DNA of 64,000 nt from Todiramphus chloris collaris (lineage: Eukaryota; Chordata; Aves; Coraciiformes; Alcedinidae). A model generated the notes under the pieces. That model was not told where the DNA came from and ran no database searches. It saw only the letters and a list, made by a program, of their open reading frames with translations. The stretch lies in assembly GCA_025345505.1 (NCBI GenBank), contig JANVCC010000071.1, forward strand, positions 1,459,468-1,523,467, given 5' to 3'. The position numbers were made by a program, and so were the translations under genes. This document shows positions 31,131-41,900 of this stretch, piece by piece. Numbering within the stretch: position 1 is the stretch's first letter; the number at the start of each line of letters is the position of its first letter.

Positions 31131-32365
31131 CAGCGTGCTCCGCGCGCCGCCCCGCAAGGGCTGCCGGGATCGGCACCGGCACCGCCACCGGCGCTGTGGC
31201 CGCGGCTCCCTCAGGGCAGCAGGGCCGGCGCAGACCCGGGTGCTTGGCAGCCCTCGGACCGGGGGGTGCTCGGGCCTGGGCTGAGGGAGCGGGCCCCGAG
31301 GGCAGGGAGGAGGCCGTGGCCCGGAGAGCCCAGGGAAGAGGGCTGGAGAATCGCCCTTGGTGCAAACCAGAGGCGACCGCGGCTGGGAGGAGTTCCTCTG
31401 GAATTCCCAGGCCTGTGTAAAGCTCCAGGGAGGTTTTATTTCTCTTCCCTTCCTTGAAGCGACTGAACCTCCCAATACAAGAGCTCTGCAGCGGGAGCCT
31501 GACGCGGGTTTAGGTCGGGTCTGGTGGAGGCTTTCCCGCCGTGGCCTGGGCGGTGTGTGGGGAGCAAAGGCCCCTGGGTGCCTGTGAGAGCAAACTGGGG
31601 TTTCTTTCTTCCCTTTGCCCCCTGCCCTGGCATGGTGTGTGCAGCTCTCCCGTGATACACAGCCAGCCTCAGGGAAAATGTTCAAGGCAATAAATAGCCT
31701 GGCTTAGATGAGCGAAGCTTTAGTTACCAGAACCTATTTTTAGGGCTTAAGTTGAATTTAAGTGGCTCTAATCTTGCTATGGGGACTTGGCTGCAGGGTT
31801 TCTCCTGCCGGATTTTATTTATAGTCGTTTCTTCTCCTTTTCAGGGAAGTGAGATTAGCCTCATTATTTCCATCATTATTATTCCGTCTGTCATTATTAT
31901 GATTACTCAGCCCATCCACCTATTTAGGTCTTGTCTGGAATTACCCAGGATTATCCTGTTGCCTTCACACACAATATCTTTTTTGTTGCTAAGAAACTGC
32001 TTTTGCACAACAGACAGCGTGGGCCTGATTTTTCCCTTCTGCAGCTGTTAAAAGCCAACGGGGGCAGCAGGTGCTGGGTGCTGCTGAGCGCCGGAGCCCA
32101 GGCGTCCGGGGCAGGGTTGGCATGGGAGGTCTGACCACACTCAAGCGCAGCATCAACGTGTGCCACGCGCTTGGGGACGCGGCGGCTGCGCCCTTGGGAA
32201 GGAGCCAAGGTGTCTTGAGAGCCTCCGGCGCGGCTGTGCCGTGCAAGGGAGGTTTGCTGCACCCCGGGGTGGGAGGAGCGGCTGTTTGCGCTGGGGTGTT
32301 TGCTTGGGGAGAGTGTTCCCCTGTCCCCTCTGCTGGGGGAATACACAGCTATGGTCACAAGCTAC
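31131..32365. other. Intergenic region right of FEM1A
   Basis: The CpG island fades by about 31.4 kb. A unique AT-rich patch at 31.84-31.95 kb carries many ATTA homeodomain cores. No exon was recognised. Confidence 0.4.
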
Positions 32366-32700
32366 AAATCATAGAGGTGTTTTGGTTGGAAGAGGCTTTT
32401 AAAGTCATCAAGTCCAACCATCCCCCAGCACTGCCAGGGCACCACTGACCCCTGTCCCTCAGCACCACAGCTCCAGGGCTTGGAAACCCCTCCAGGGGTC
32501 ACGGGGACTCCACCCCTGCCCTGGGCAGCCTGGCACAGCTCTGGACAGCCCTGCAGGGGAAGAAATTGTTCCTCAGCTCCAACCTAAACCTGCCCTGGGG
32601 CAACTTGAGGCTGGTTCCTCTTGTCCTGTTGCTTGTTCCCGACCCCCCTGGCTCCAACCTCCTGTCAGGAGCTGTGGAGAGGGAATTGTTTTCTCATCAG
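32366..32700 (-). mobile_element. CR1 retrotransposon fragment
   Basis: Begins with AATCATAGAGGTGTTTTGG (complement of the CR1 tail) and continues through GGGCTTGGAAACCCCTCCAG and AGAAATTGTTCCTCAGCTCC. The copies at 36.3 kb (opposite strand) and 62.0 kb share the same subfamily sequence. Confidence 0.9.
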
Positions 32701-34376
32701 TAAACAGCCACCAGCAATGCACAGCTCTGGCCCCTTTTACCAGTAACACGTCAGCCTTCCTGTGCCTGTCTGTGCACCCCAGCTCCCCGCGTGTAACCAA
32801 CAGCTGAACACGGGGGGGCTGTGTCTTTGGGGGGCTGTGCACCTGTACTCATCCCTGTCCCCACTTGCGAGCATCCGCAGCACTTAGGCTGTTTACGCTG
32901 CGGGTCAAGGCACAGACACGGTGACATTTCCTCTCCCCGCTGGCTCTTTCATGTTGCTATGGTGACCAGATGCACTCGCACTTTTATCTGAAGTATCTAC
33001 TAACGAAAGCTTCCTATTAATTTCCCCTCCGTAGAACGCAGATGGAATTCACCGCAATGCCAAGCGGGCTTTTTTAACGCCCCAAATGCACAGCAGAGCC
33101 TGTCCCCCGCCGTTGGGTGGGCCGTGGGGATTGGCACGGGGTGGAACGAGCTAAATGCTGGGGGGTTTTCCATGAGTAAAGAAATTGCTTAGTAATGGGA
33201 GAATAAAGAGCACAAGGAGCTGTGTCACAATAGCCTCTCCCTGTGTGTCTGTGAATATGGAACATCGTCGAGTTCAGTCTCCCAGTTGTGACTGGGATAT
33301 CTGGTCTGGGAAGCCAAAGGCAGGCGGGGGTGGATGGGCTGGATCTGCACCACCTGAGAGGCCCAGGGCAGCTTCTCAGCGTGCGAGGAGCAGAAACCGG
33401 GGCCGCTCCGCTTTGTCCTGATCGGTTCTCCCGTGTCCTTTGGTTGCCACCGAAAGAATTAGCATCCCAAAGCGGGATGCCGGGGTGATGGAGACAGCAC
33501 CCAAAGGTGGAGCCTGTCTCCTGAGCCAGCCCGGCATCAGCTGAGCAGCTCCTCCTCCCGTTGGCACCACGACTGGGAAGAAGAGATCCCCCAGTAACAC
33601 CCCACCCGCGCGCGCCGCGATGGGTGACCGTGCACTGGGCTGCTTCCCGTGCCCTCCTCCGGAGCTCCAGCTACTGCAGCTTGGCACCGAAGCTGCCAGG
33701 AAACCTCCCTGTGCAAGGGAGAGGAGTAAGTGAAGCGGAGACGAGTGGAGCATCTGGGGTGGGAAAGAAAGCCTCGAAACCATCGCGTCCCTCAGCTCCA
33801 GACAACGTCCTCCACAAGGCCCCGGAGACTCCCGTGAAGGTTTCCTAGGGTAGTGCAGATAAAGCCCCAGCCAGGATTCTGAGAACAGAGAGGGAAATTA
33901 AATACCCACCAGAGGAAGAGAAGATAAAAAATGAGGCGTTTGACAGGGCTGCCAGATTGTGTGGCAGGAGGGTTAATTTTTTTTGAAACTGCCATTTCGT
34001 ATTCCTTTCAGACAAGCTGAATTACACAGTGCTGGCTGCTGGAGGAGCTGCATCATTTTCTGCACAGAAATAATGACAGGGTACTTAAAAAGCAAGTGAA
34101 TGGATGGCTAAAGTACTGGGCAGAGACTTAAAAAATCTAGGCTGAGACCCCACCTCTGCTAGAGATCCCTTTTGTGACCTTGGGCTGGTCATTTAATCTT
34201 CTTATGTCTAATTTCCCTGCCAGTAACGTGGGAATCAGGACTGTGCTTTACCCGTCTCGCTCACTTAGACTGCGGAGTCAGAAGTCATGGGCTGTGTTCC
34301 CTGTGCTGAGAGGGCAACCGAAGGCAAAGAGCCTCAGCTCCTGCAGAGCTGCCTGGAGCAATCGCCGTGCCGTCGG
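32701..34376. other. Intergenic, holds an RFX X-box
   Basis: Apart from the X-box at 32953 and the AT-rich sequence after it, nothing was recognised in this stretch. Confidence 0.4.
32953..32966. promoter_or_regulatory. RFX X-box motif
   Basis: GTTGCTATGGTGAC; its complement GTCACCATAGCAAC fits the X-box consensus GTHNYYATRRNAAC at every position. It sits in unique AT-rich sequence about 4 kb 3' of mir-7. RFX factors act in ciliated, islet and neuroendocrine cells. A link with mir-7 is inference only. Confidence 0.5.
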
Positions 34377-34478
34377 TACCGACGGAGGGGCTCGGGGATG
34401 TAGCTTGGTACCGACGGAGGGNNNNNNNNNNGGGGATGTAGCTTGGTACCGACGGAGGGGCTCGGGGATGTAGCTTGG
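34377..34478. repeat. 32-bp minisatellite containing an assembly gap
   Basis: Units starting TACCGACGGAGGGGCTCGGG repeat every 32 bp at 34377, 34409 and 34447, with 10 Ns at 34422-34431. The offset across the gap is 38, so with perfect units the missing length is 4 + 32k bases and not 10. Confidence 0.85.
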
Positions 34479-36317
34479 ACCGCTTCCAGCCTGAGAGGCA
34501 CGGGAGTTTCTTAGTCCTTTGTTCCACGTCTCAAATCGTGGAGGAGTTGGGGTGCGTGCTCAGAGCTCCAAAAGCATTTAGATAATTTAGCAACAAGGTT
34601 CACGCTGACTGACTGAATCCCCCACTTACTTTGGAAACCCTGAGCGGATAATTCAAGGTGCCTGCAGAATTTCCTGCGAGGTCTTTGTGCTCAGCCTCTC
34701 GCCGCGTCGAGGGTTAGCACAGACCGAGTCCAGGTCCTCATTTTCCTCGGAGTTTAAATTTAGGCTTGCAGGCAGCTGTGTACCAAGCTTTAACAAGCTC
34801 TTCAGCTCGTAGGGTTTTGTCTGATTTCCAGAAGTTGGAGGAAGATGGCTTCTTGCTACTAAGTCCAGTGAAGACAAGATCTCTCTATAGAGCTAAGCAA
34901 CTAGGTGAGAAATTCCCCGTACAAAGAGAACAATTTAAAAACAGGGAGAAATGGCACCATGACATTAGCAGGAACAATGACCCAATACCCAACTTGCTGC
35001 AGGGGCTTTTGTGCTGTAACTGCCTTCATCATTAAGCTTGTGATGACATTATTTTCTGTGCTCGTACAGGGCATGAGGCCACAGCTACCTGGAAGGAAGG
35101 ATTTTGATCAGAGTGCCGAGGATGAACAGGCAGGAGAGGCATGTTGGGTAACACTAAATCAATGTAGTTTCATTTACATTAGACGCCAGCCCAGCGATTT
35201 CAGCATTAATGGTTGCACTGCTGCCCTCTGAATTTTTGTAGATTTAATATATCAGCGGGGGAGTAAAAGAGAGGGGGGAGCACGGGTCCTTGCTTATGAT
35301 ACATGGATCTTTTCTTTCACACGGCATCAAAGGGCAGCAATTTGTACAGTTGTTAAGTTCTTTCGGCAATAGATTTCCTGGGATAAGCATCCCTCTGCTC
35401 CTGCCTCACGGATTACCTGAGATGAGAACAGCAAGAGTGTCTTTGGATCCCTCCCTCTCCCAGAGGAAAAGGCCAAAAGAGGCAAATGGCATCAAATTTG
35501 GACCTAAGCCTTGGACTCGACCTGCTGTGTGGAGCCACCGATTGCCTGGGTGTGTTGTGGCAATCCATCGCCTCCATCCCGCCCGGCTCCGCTGGGAGAG
35601 GTGCGGCTCCCACCCGCGGGTCCTGCTGGAATAAAGCGCCCCGTGCGAATCAGGGAGGGCCACACAGGCTCCTAGGTAGACAGAGGACTAAGTTCTCCAT
35701 CTTCCTGCAAGGCAAGAATCACCGTGTCCTTGACACGGTCAAGGTCTTCTTTGGTCCATGACCAAAGAAGGCAGAAAGGGGCAGAAGGAGCTGCACCAGG
35801 TCAATAGACACGTGGGAATCCGAACCTGGGATTCCTGATTGCTGCTGAATCCCAGCTGCAAACAAACAAGCCTCAGGACCGGTGAAGGACCGGGAAGCTG
35901 CTGACTGGCTTCAAGGGCTGTACGGGGGTTTGGAAACCACAAGACACAGAGCTTGGAGGTCAGTGGACTGGCTTCTCCTTGCAGTGTAAGATGCTCTGGT
36001 GCTCTGCTGCACCAGCTCCACAGGCAAATAGGTTCCTAAATCACATATGACATTGTAGCAGTGACCTGTGCAATGCTGAGAATGTCCTGTTTAGGTTAAA
36101 AAATAAAAAAAAAAGGAGTAATAAAATGCTCAATGGCACCAACAACCCAAATTATTACAGACATTTCAGTAGTTATTTCACCACTGGCCTCGACAGGATT
36201 CAGGAGTTTCATTTTCACACCTAAATACCTTTGAGAATAGAGGCTCTGGATGGTATTGAGAATTTGCTCTGTTCATGTTTAAAACCTTTGTTGGAAGCAA
36301 AGGACTAGAGTTTCAAA
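34479..36317. other. Intergenic, nothing recognised
   Basis: Moderately AT-rich unique sequence. Possible downstream exons of the mir-7 host transcript (minus strand) could lie here, but none could be chosen from sequence alone. Confidence 0.35.
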
Positions 36318-36615
36318 CTGAGGTTGTGGTGAAGTGGGGGTCAGTCTGCTCTCCCAAGGAACAAGCGACAGGACAAGAGGATCTGGCCTCCAGTTGCCAG
36401 TTTAGGTTGGAGCTGAGGAACAATTCCTTCCCCTCCAGGGCTGTGCCAGGCTGCCCAGGGCAGTGGTGGAGTCCCCGTGACCCCTGGAGGGGTTTCCAAG
36501 CCGTGGAGCTGTGGTGCTGAGGGACAGGGGGCAGTGGTGCCCTGGCAGTGCTAGGGGATGGTTGCACTCGATGAACTGAAAGGGCTCTGCCAACCAAAAT
36601 GATTCTGTGATTCTA
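36318..36615 (+). mobile_element. CR1 retrotransposon 3' fragment with intact tail
   Basis: Contains GAGGAACAATTCCTTCCCCT, GGGGTTTCCAAGCCGTGGAG and ends in GATTCTGTGATTCT, the octamer-type tail of CR1. It lies just 3' of the mir-7 hairpin with respect to the minus strand. Confidence 0.9.
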
Positions 36616-37001
36616 CCCCCCAGGCATCAAGGTACACGCAGGATCCCCGAGCACCCATCCGACCTCCGTGCTCTTGGCAGCTGGTGCTTGAGTCCTGACC
36701 CTGCCTGGTGTTTGAGCCCAGACCCCACCACAGATCTGTTGTGGGGTCTTTGAGCGAGACGTTCTCACCCCAGGACAGTGACACTGCACTGAGGTTAAAG
36801 GGGGCAGCGCCCGGGGGGCGAGGGCTGCGGGGTGAGCCCCCAGCTTGGTCCTCCACGGGCTCAGAGCCCAAATTCAGTTCACTTCAAGAGGATGGGAAAC
36901 GAGGAGCAGAGTAAGTCAGGATATGAGCTCCAGCCCATCGAAGCCCTTAATTAATTACACACGTAGCTTCGGGGTGCGGCGGGGCGCTCCGTGGGCCGCG
37001 A

Positions 37002-37098
37002 GGTGCCAGCCCGTGCTGTATGGCAGGCTATGATTTGTTGTCACCTTCAGAAATCAGAACAACAAAATCACTAGTCTTCCACACAGAGCCAGGCCACC
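37002..37098 (-). ncRNA. MIR7-3: mir-7 microRNA precursor (position of MIR7-3)
   Basis: Read on the minus strand, the hairpin contains the 5p arm TGGAAGACTAGTGATTTTGT (continuing TGTT; 37081-37058), identical to the mature miR-7 that is conserved across Bilateria. The star arm CAACAAATCATAGCCTGCCA lies at 37040-37019 (ending TA). The arms pair over the miRNA region, and the stem extends to GGTG/CACC at its base with a loop of about 17 nt. A CNNC motif 16 nt after the 3p end (37003-37000) fits SRSF3-assisted Drosha processing. It lies next to FEM1A on the same strand, exactly as MIR7-3 does in human, which assigns the paralog. miR-7 is enriched in neuroendocrine and pancreatic islet cells. Confidence 0.95.
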
Positions 37099-37812
37099 GA
37101 GAGCAGCGCTTCCTCCTTGGGGACATCCTCCTTTGTGTCTTCTTCTTACCCTTCCTTGGTCCTTCTCATTCTTCCGGCACTAATTTCTCACGGCAGGGAT
37201 GGATGCTGCCCTTTGCAGCACAAAACCCCCCGTGTTCTTTGTGAGACTGCATCAAACCCCACTGCAACCCTCTGTCCAGCGGCTGTGCCCGTGGGTTTCT
37301 GCTCTCCTTTCACACTCAAGGGACTACATACGCCTACAAAAATGTACATAATGGGTTTTTTCAGGGACACCAGGACTCAGCAGGGTTTCCTTTCTCCTTA
37401 CACCCAAGGACAAACTTCCCCAGGAGTGGTCTGTCAACTTGCCTCTCGCTCAGCTGCATTCTGACCTGAGGAAAATAAGCCGATGCCAGCTACGCTCGTG
37501 CGTGCTAGAGAAAAGGAATCAGTTAGCAAATAAAAAGATAATGGCAGCGCCGAGTTTCCTGGAATCCTGCCGAGAGGCTGATTTAAGCAAGGAAAACAAA
37601 CCCCTTTTTGCCGTGTCCTTTTCTCTGAATTCGTTGACGAGCAATCTTTATTTCACCCCAGGTTTAGCTTGGCTTCCAGCACCCAGCTTTTTCCTGGTAC
37701 CACCTCGCGTGCGGCAGGACCAGGGGGTGAAAGGGCAGTGCTGGCTCCCATCCACGGAGAGGATTGGACTTGATTCCATCCAACTGCTGTTTCCTGAGTG
37801 AGGTTTACTTAC

Positions 37813-37891
37813 CTCGGCCGCTGAAACCCGCCGAGAGCCGGCATCCTTCCCATCTCCAAACCGAGCCTGCTAACCGTACTTCTGTGAGCAG
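37813..37891 (-). ncRNA. Candidate exon of the mir-7 host transcript
   Basis: On the minus strand a very long pyrimidine tract (about 14 C, then TTTTCTTTCTTTGACAG) ends in AG at 37893-37892. Seventy-nine bases later comes GAG|GTAAGT, a perfect-consensus donor with GT at 37812-37811. The mir-7 hairpin starts about 715 bp further along the same strand and would be intronic. Human MIR7-3 lies within a non-coding host gene (MIR7-3HG, also PGSF1) in this orientation. The exon contains a stop in at least one frame and no convincing ORF. An alternative acceptor (CTCACAG) lies a few bases inside. Confidence 0.5.
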
Positions 37892-37896
37892 CTGTC

Positions 37897-37924
37897 AAAG
37901 AAAGAAAAGGGGGGGGGGGGGGAA
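37897..37924. repeat. Homopurine tract, G-run of about 14
   Basis: A purine-only stretch AAAGAAAGAAAAGG followed by a G homopolymer and GAAGAAAC. On the minus strand it is the polypyrimidine tract of the candidate host exon. The exact G-run length may be a sequencing approximation. Confidence 0.7.
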
Positions 37925-38713
37925 GAAACAAAAGTAATCTTCAGCATGCAGGGCTCTGCAGGGCTGCTCTGGTGAAAGGCTCCTTTCACAGAGGGTTCAG
38001 CAGAAGGAGAGGGGTTGCTGCTGCCGACAGAGGTTGTGCCCCACGTATGCTCACGGAGAGCAGGCCGGTCCCTCCCTCCCCCCTCCCTCCCACCCCCCCT
38101 CTTTCTCTTTAACATATGTGCTTTCTATGGACACTTTAATCAAACTCCAGATGGGTTGTTTCAATCTGGGGATTTGTGCTGCTGGGGAGATAACGGCGCA
38201 TTGTGCTAGCCTAGGTAGCCAGCGTGTTTGTGATAGCTGGAGCTGATACCGGGAGATGTCCAGGTGCTCTTATTTAACAGGGGGGATTAGCGATAGTGCC
38301 ATTGTCCAGGAAATCAGATAAAGCTGCACCCCGGGTGTTACCCTACACCCTCTTTGTGTAATCACATCGCCAACTGCCGACCGACCGCTGCCGACGTTCG
38401 GAGACCAAACGCTGCACGAGGGTGATGTTTTCTTCCCGGCGTCCCCAAACTTCCCTGGGTGTGCCCTGTAAAATGCCAGATTGAACCTGGGTATGAAGTG
38501 GGACTGTGGTGAACCCGGGGTCCTGTGAATACAGCTTTCCTCTGCCTGGCTTCCCTAAACTAAGGGATCTCCTCTAAACCGCCGCGGATTTTCCTCTCTG
38601 CTCTACCACAGAATGTCCTCGGATGAAAGTGCTTTGAGGGGTGAGACAATCTCCAGGAAGAGAGTGCCCAGGACAGTTCGGTATTCTGGCAAGGATAATG
38701 AGGAGAGAACGAG
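37925..38713. other. Intergenic or host-gene intron, nothing recognised
   Basis: Mixed-composition unique sequence upstream (minus strand) of the candidate host exon. No exon was identified. Confidence 0.35.
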
Positions 38714-38900
38714 TCGCAGAATCACAGACTGTTCGGGGTGGGAAGGGAGCTCTGGAGAGCATCGAGTCCAACCCCCCTGCCCCAGCAGGGTCACCCAGGG
38801 CAGCCCACACAGGAACAGAGCCAGGGGGGGCTGGAAAGGCTCCAGAGCAGGAGACTCCACAGCCTCTCTGGGCAGCCTGGGCTCTGCCACTCTCACATCG
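38714..38900 (-). mobile_element. CR1 retrotransposon 3' fragment
   Basis: Starts CAGAATCACAGACTGTTCGG on the plus strand and includes CATCGAGTCCAACCCCCCTG. Same subfamily as the copies at 6.3 and 48.6 kb. Confidence 0.9.
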
Positions 38901-40894
38901 TAACAAGGACTGAACCTGAGAGAGAGAAGAGCCCGGGAGATGCCAACCTGGGCTGTGGTTTCAGGCGAGGAGAACGCTTTGCAGTCCTTGCTGGAACGAC
39001 GCTGCCCAGCACAGTGATCCACCAGCTCCGAGAAGAGATTTGCCACAAATCACCACTGGAAAACTACATAATAATGAAGATAAAAGCAGTAAGTGCTCAG
39101 CTTGAGCAAGGGGCGAGGTCCTCTGCTGGTTTTACACACGCGCGTTCTGCTTTGGCAGCGAGGTATAAACACAAACTCCACGCTCAGAGACGTTGCTCTG
39201 GACTTCCAAGCAGCGAGATCTGTCTCCTTGGGGCCGTGTTTCCCAAGGTGCTGTTTTTTCAGGATAGGATCTGCCCCTTCTAGTTTGTCCCAGAGATTTT
39301 CACTACGGGAGCTCACGGCTCGCGGTACCGGCGGCAGACGAGCCCCGTGGCGCTGAGAGGCCGCGGTAGCTTCTCCGTAATTGTTTATATAGGAAGGATC
39401 TAAACTTAGTGACAGAACACAGGGGGGGTGGAAAAAAAAAAAAAGCCTGGTTAGAAAGAGATTAGCCTGCAGCTATCTGAGAAGAGGCTGGCTGGGCACG
39501 GAGAGCTCCCAGCTGAACTGCCGGGCTGTAAATTAAACAAACAGCATCTCCTATATCCCAGACTGCGGGGACGGGGGAAAGAACAGCGTGGCCTTATTGC
39601 TGTTATTGCCTTTGGTTCCAACCTCCGGCCTCTGCCCCCCCACCTCCTGCTCAGACCGGTGGTGCCCACTTTACCCGGCTTGTTATTTATTACAATGGCT
39701 TAAAGAGAGGCAGGGGGAAAACGCTTGGTGCAAATTATATTTTGAGCCGTTGTGTTTTGCCTCCTTGGCGGATAATAAATCTCTCTGGCAATGCTCCTCT
39801 GTATAGGATTTGTCATTAAATGCAATTAAACAAACCCTGCAGGTGTCCGTGGTCAGGCCTGCAGCAGCCCATTCACAACTGCAATGTTATTATCATCCTG
39901 ACAACAAAACACCAGATATTTCCCGAGCTCCTCTGATCGATGGTCTTGCCTGACTTCGAACTGGGGGAAGCGGAGAAGGGGGGAACGGAGCCGTTCAAAT
40001 GCTCTTTAGATGTATTGATGGGAAAGTCAAAAAGCTGCTCGGCAATCAGGGGGGAGCTGGAAAGAGAAAAAGGCAGAGGAGCAGGAGGGCTGAAAGGAAA
40101 AGAAATGAGAGGAGTGTTTGGGAGCAAAGAGGTAGAAATGAGGCGATGCATCAATGGTCTCCATCTACCCCGTGATTTTGTTAATGCACGAGGCTGGAAT
40201 TTAGGAGGCAAGCAGGGGGGTTTAGGTATGATTCTTCTCGTGTCAATTTAGCCTATTAACAGTTAGGCTTTTGGTGCCAAGTGAGCCGTGTTGGCTCCCT
40301 TGGCAGTCGGGGCAGAAATTAACCTCGCCTGAAGACACAACTCGACTGGTAGGATGACTTGTTCTCCAGAGGTGTCTGTCTGTTAACTGTAGCCAACTGG
40401 TTGGATCAGACACCCGACTGGTTGCAAATCCCACCCATCCCAGAGAGAGGAACTGACATCTGCCGACTGCGTGTCCCTGTCTACCTTCGCTCACGAGGAG
40501 GCATTTCCCGGCACGGCTATCGGGGGACACCGCTCACGGAATCGCGGCAAAGCCGATGCGACAGCGTTTCCCCCAGAACTGTTGCGTGCTCTGACAGTCG
40601 GGGAAGGGGGGAAGGAGTCCTGTGGTTGAGAGCAGCCATCCCGGGCAGCCTGTGGAGTGTGAAGGTCAGGGATTCACAGGGGACTCGCTGCCACCGAGTC
40701 CAGCGAGAGAGAGATTTGCAAACACCGGTGAAATTATTCTGCCTGAATCACTCGCTCAGCTCAGCCTCAGGGTGCTCTCAGGATGAACCTCTTCCCTTCC
40801 TGTTCTCGCCCCGGGAACCCTCGCTCAGTCGGGTTGATCGCTGGGGCACAGACAGAACTGCGGTGGCAAGAGCAAGCTTCTGTTACTGCGGTGC
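38901..40894. other. Unique sequence, possible conserved non-coding element near 39.68-39.85 kb
   Basis: No exon was recognised. The stretch around 39680-39850 is unique and AT-rich (GTTATTTATTACAATGG, AAATGCAATTAAACAAACCC). It has the look of an enhancer-type conserved element, but conservation cannot be tested here. Confidence 0.25.
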
Positions 40895-41160
40895 CTTTGC
40901 AAACAGGACAAGGGGGGATGGTTTGAACTCAAAGAGGGAGGTTCAGACTGGAGAGAAGGGAGAAATTGTTGGTGCTGAGGGTGGGGAGAGCCTGTGCCAG
41001 GCTGCCCAGAGAGGTGGTGGCTGCTCCATCCCTGGCACCATTGCAGGGGAGGTTGCCCGAGGCTCTGAGCACCCTGCTCTAGGTGCAGATGGCAGGGGGT
41101 TGGACCAGATGAGCTTTCAAGGTCCCCTCCCACCCCAAACCAGTCTGTGGCAGCTCTGGG
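40895..41160 (+). mobile_element. CR1 retrotransposon fragment, diverged
   Basis: GGACAAGGGGGGATGGTTTG, CAGGCTGCCCAGAGAGGTGG and GGGGGTTGGACCAGATGAGC mark the CR1 3' region. It is of a different subfamily from its neighbours. Confidence 0.85.
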
Positions 41161-41379
41161 TCGGAACATCTGGGAACCACACAGGTATGCAAAGCCAGCA
41201 GCCTCACTGGCGACGTGGCACAGCCCCTCTCCAGCTTCGTCCCTTTCCCTCGGCCGCTGCCTGGACTCCGCTCCCAGACGCCTCTGCCGCCGTCTAGAAA
41301 CGTCTCTGATTTTCTCCTCCCAGATGCCGAGGGATTCGCACGGGGGTGACAAAGCCGACACAAAGGGATGTGCTCTTTT

Positions 41380-41900
41380 CCAGGGGAAAAAAGGCAAGAA
41401 CTGGCACGTCCCGGCTGCCAGCCCGCGGAGCCCGGCGGCTGCTAACGAGCGTCGCTGGGACGGATCCGCAGCCGGTGTAAATGAGCACCGCCGGACTGCG
41501 AGTCCACGAGGACTTCGGTGGAGCTGCGTTGGTTTCCACCAGCAGAGCCGCTGCCCCGGGGCTGGGGCAAAGCCCCCGGCATGCCCATCAGCGGCTGCGA
41601 GAGGGGTGGGTGCCCCCGCGGAGGGGAGCGGGCAGCGAACGGAGGGGAGGATGGGAACGCGCATCCCACGGCATCGGCCGCTCCGCCGAGCGCTCGGGTT
41701 TTTCTCTCTCTCTTCTTCCCACTCCCCTCCTTCCCCACCTCCAGCAGCTCCCTCCCGGCGCTGCTCATCTCCCTCCGTGCACCTCTTACCCGCGCTCTCC
41801 TCTCTAAGCAGGTGCAGTTGCCACTCAATAGACTTTAATTACCACTTCGAGGGCTCTCACCGGGGTCTGCTGGGAGGGCGGAGATGAATTTTCCCCAGGG
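41380..41900 (-). promoter_or_regulatory. CpG-rich patch with a minus-strand donor, possible host-gene promoter
   Basis: CpG density rises between about 41.38 and 41.72 kb. At 41861 the minus strand reads CCCCG|GTGAGAG, a plausible donor. It lies about 4 kb upstream (minus strand) of the candidate mir-7 host exon, so it could hold the host promoter and first exon. The order of donor and island is not ideal (the donor lies upstream of the densest CpG part), so this is weak. Confidence 0.2.

Noticed and set aside
40359-41297. 312-codon plus-strand open frame
   Set aside because: Its second half is CR1 sequence, and the rest resembles no family.
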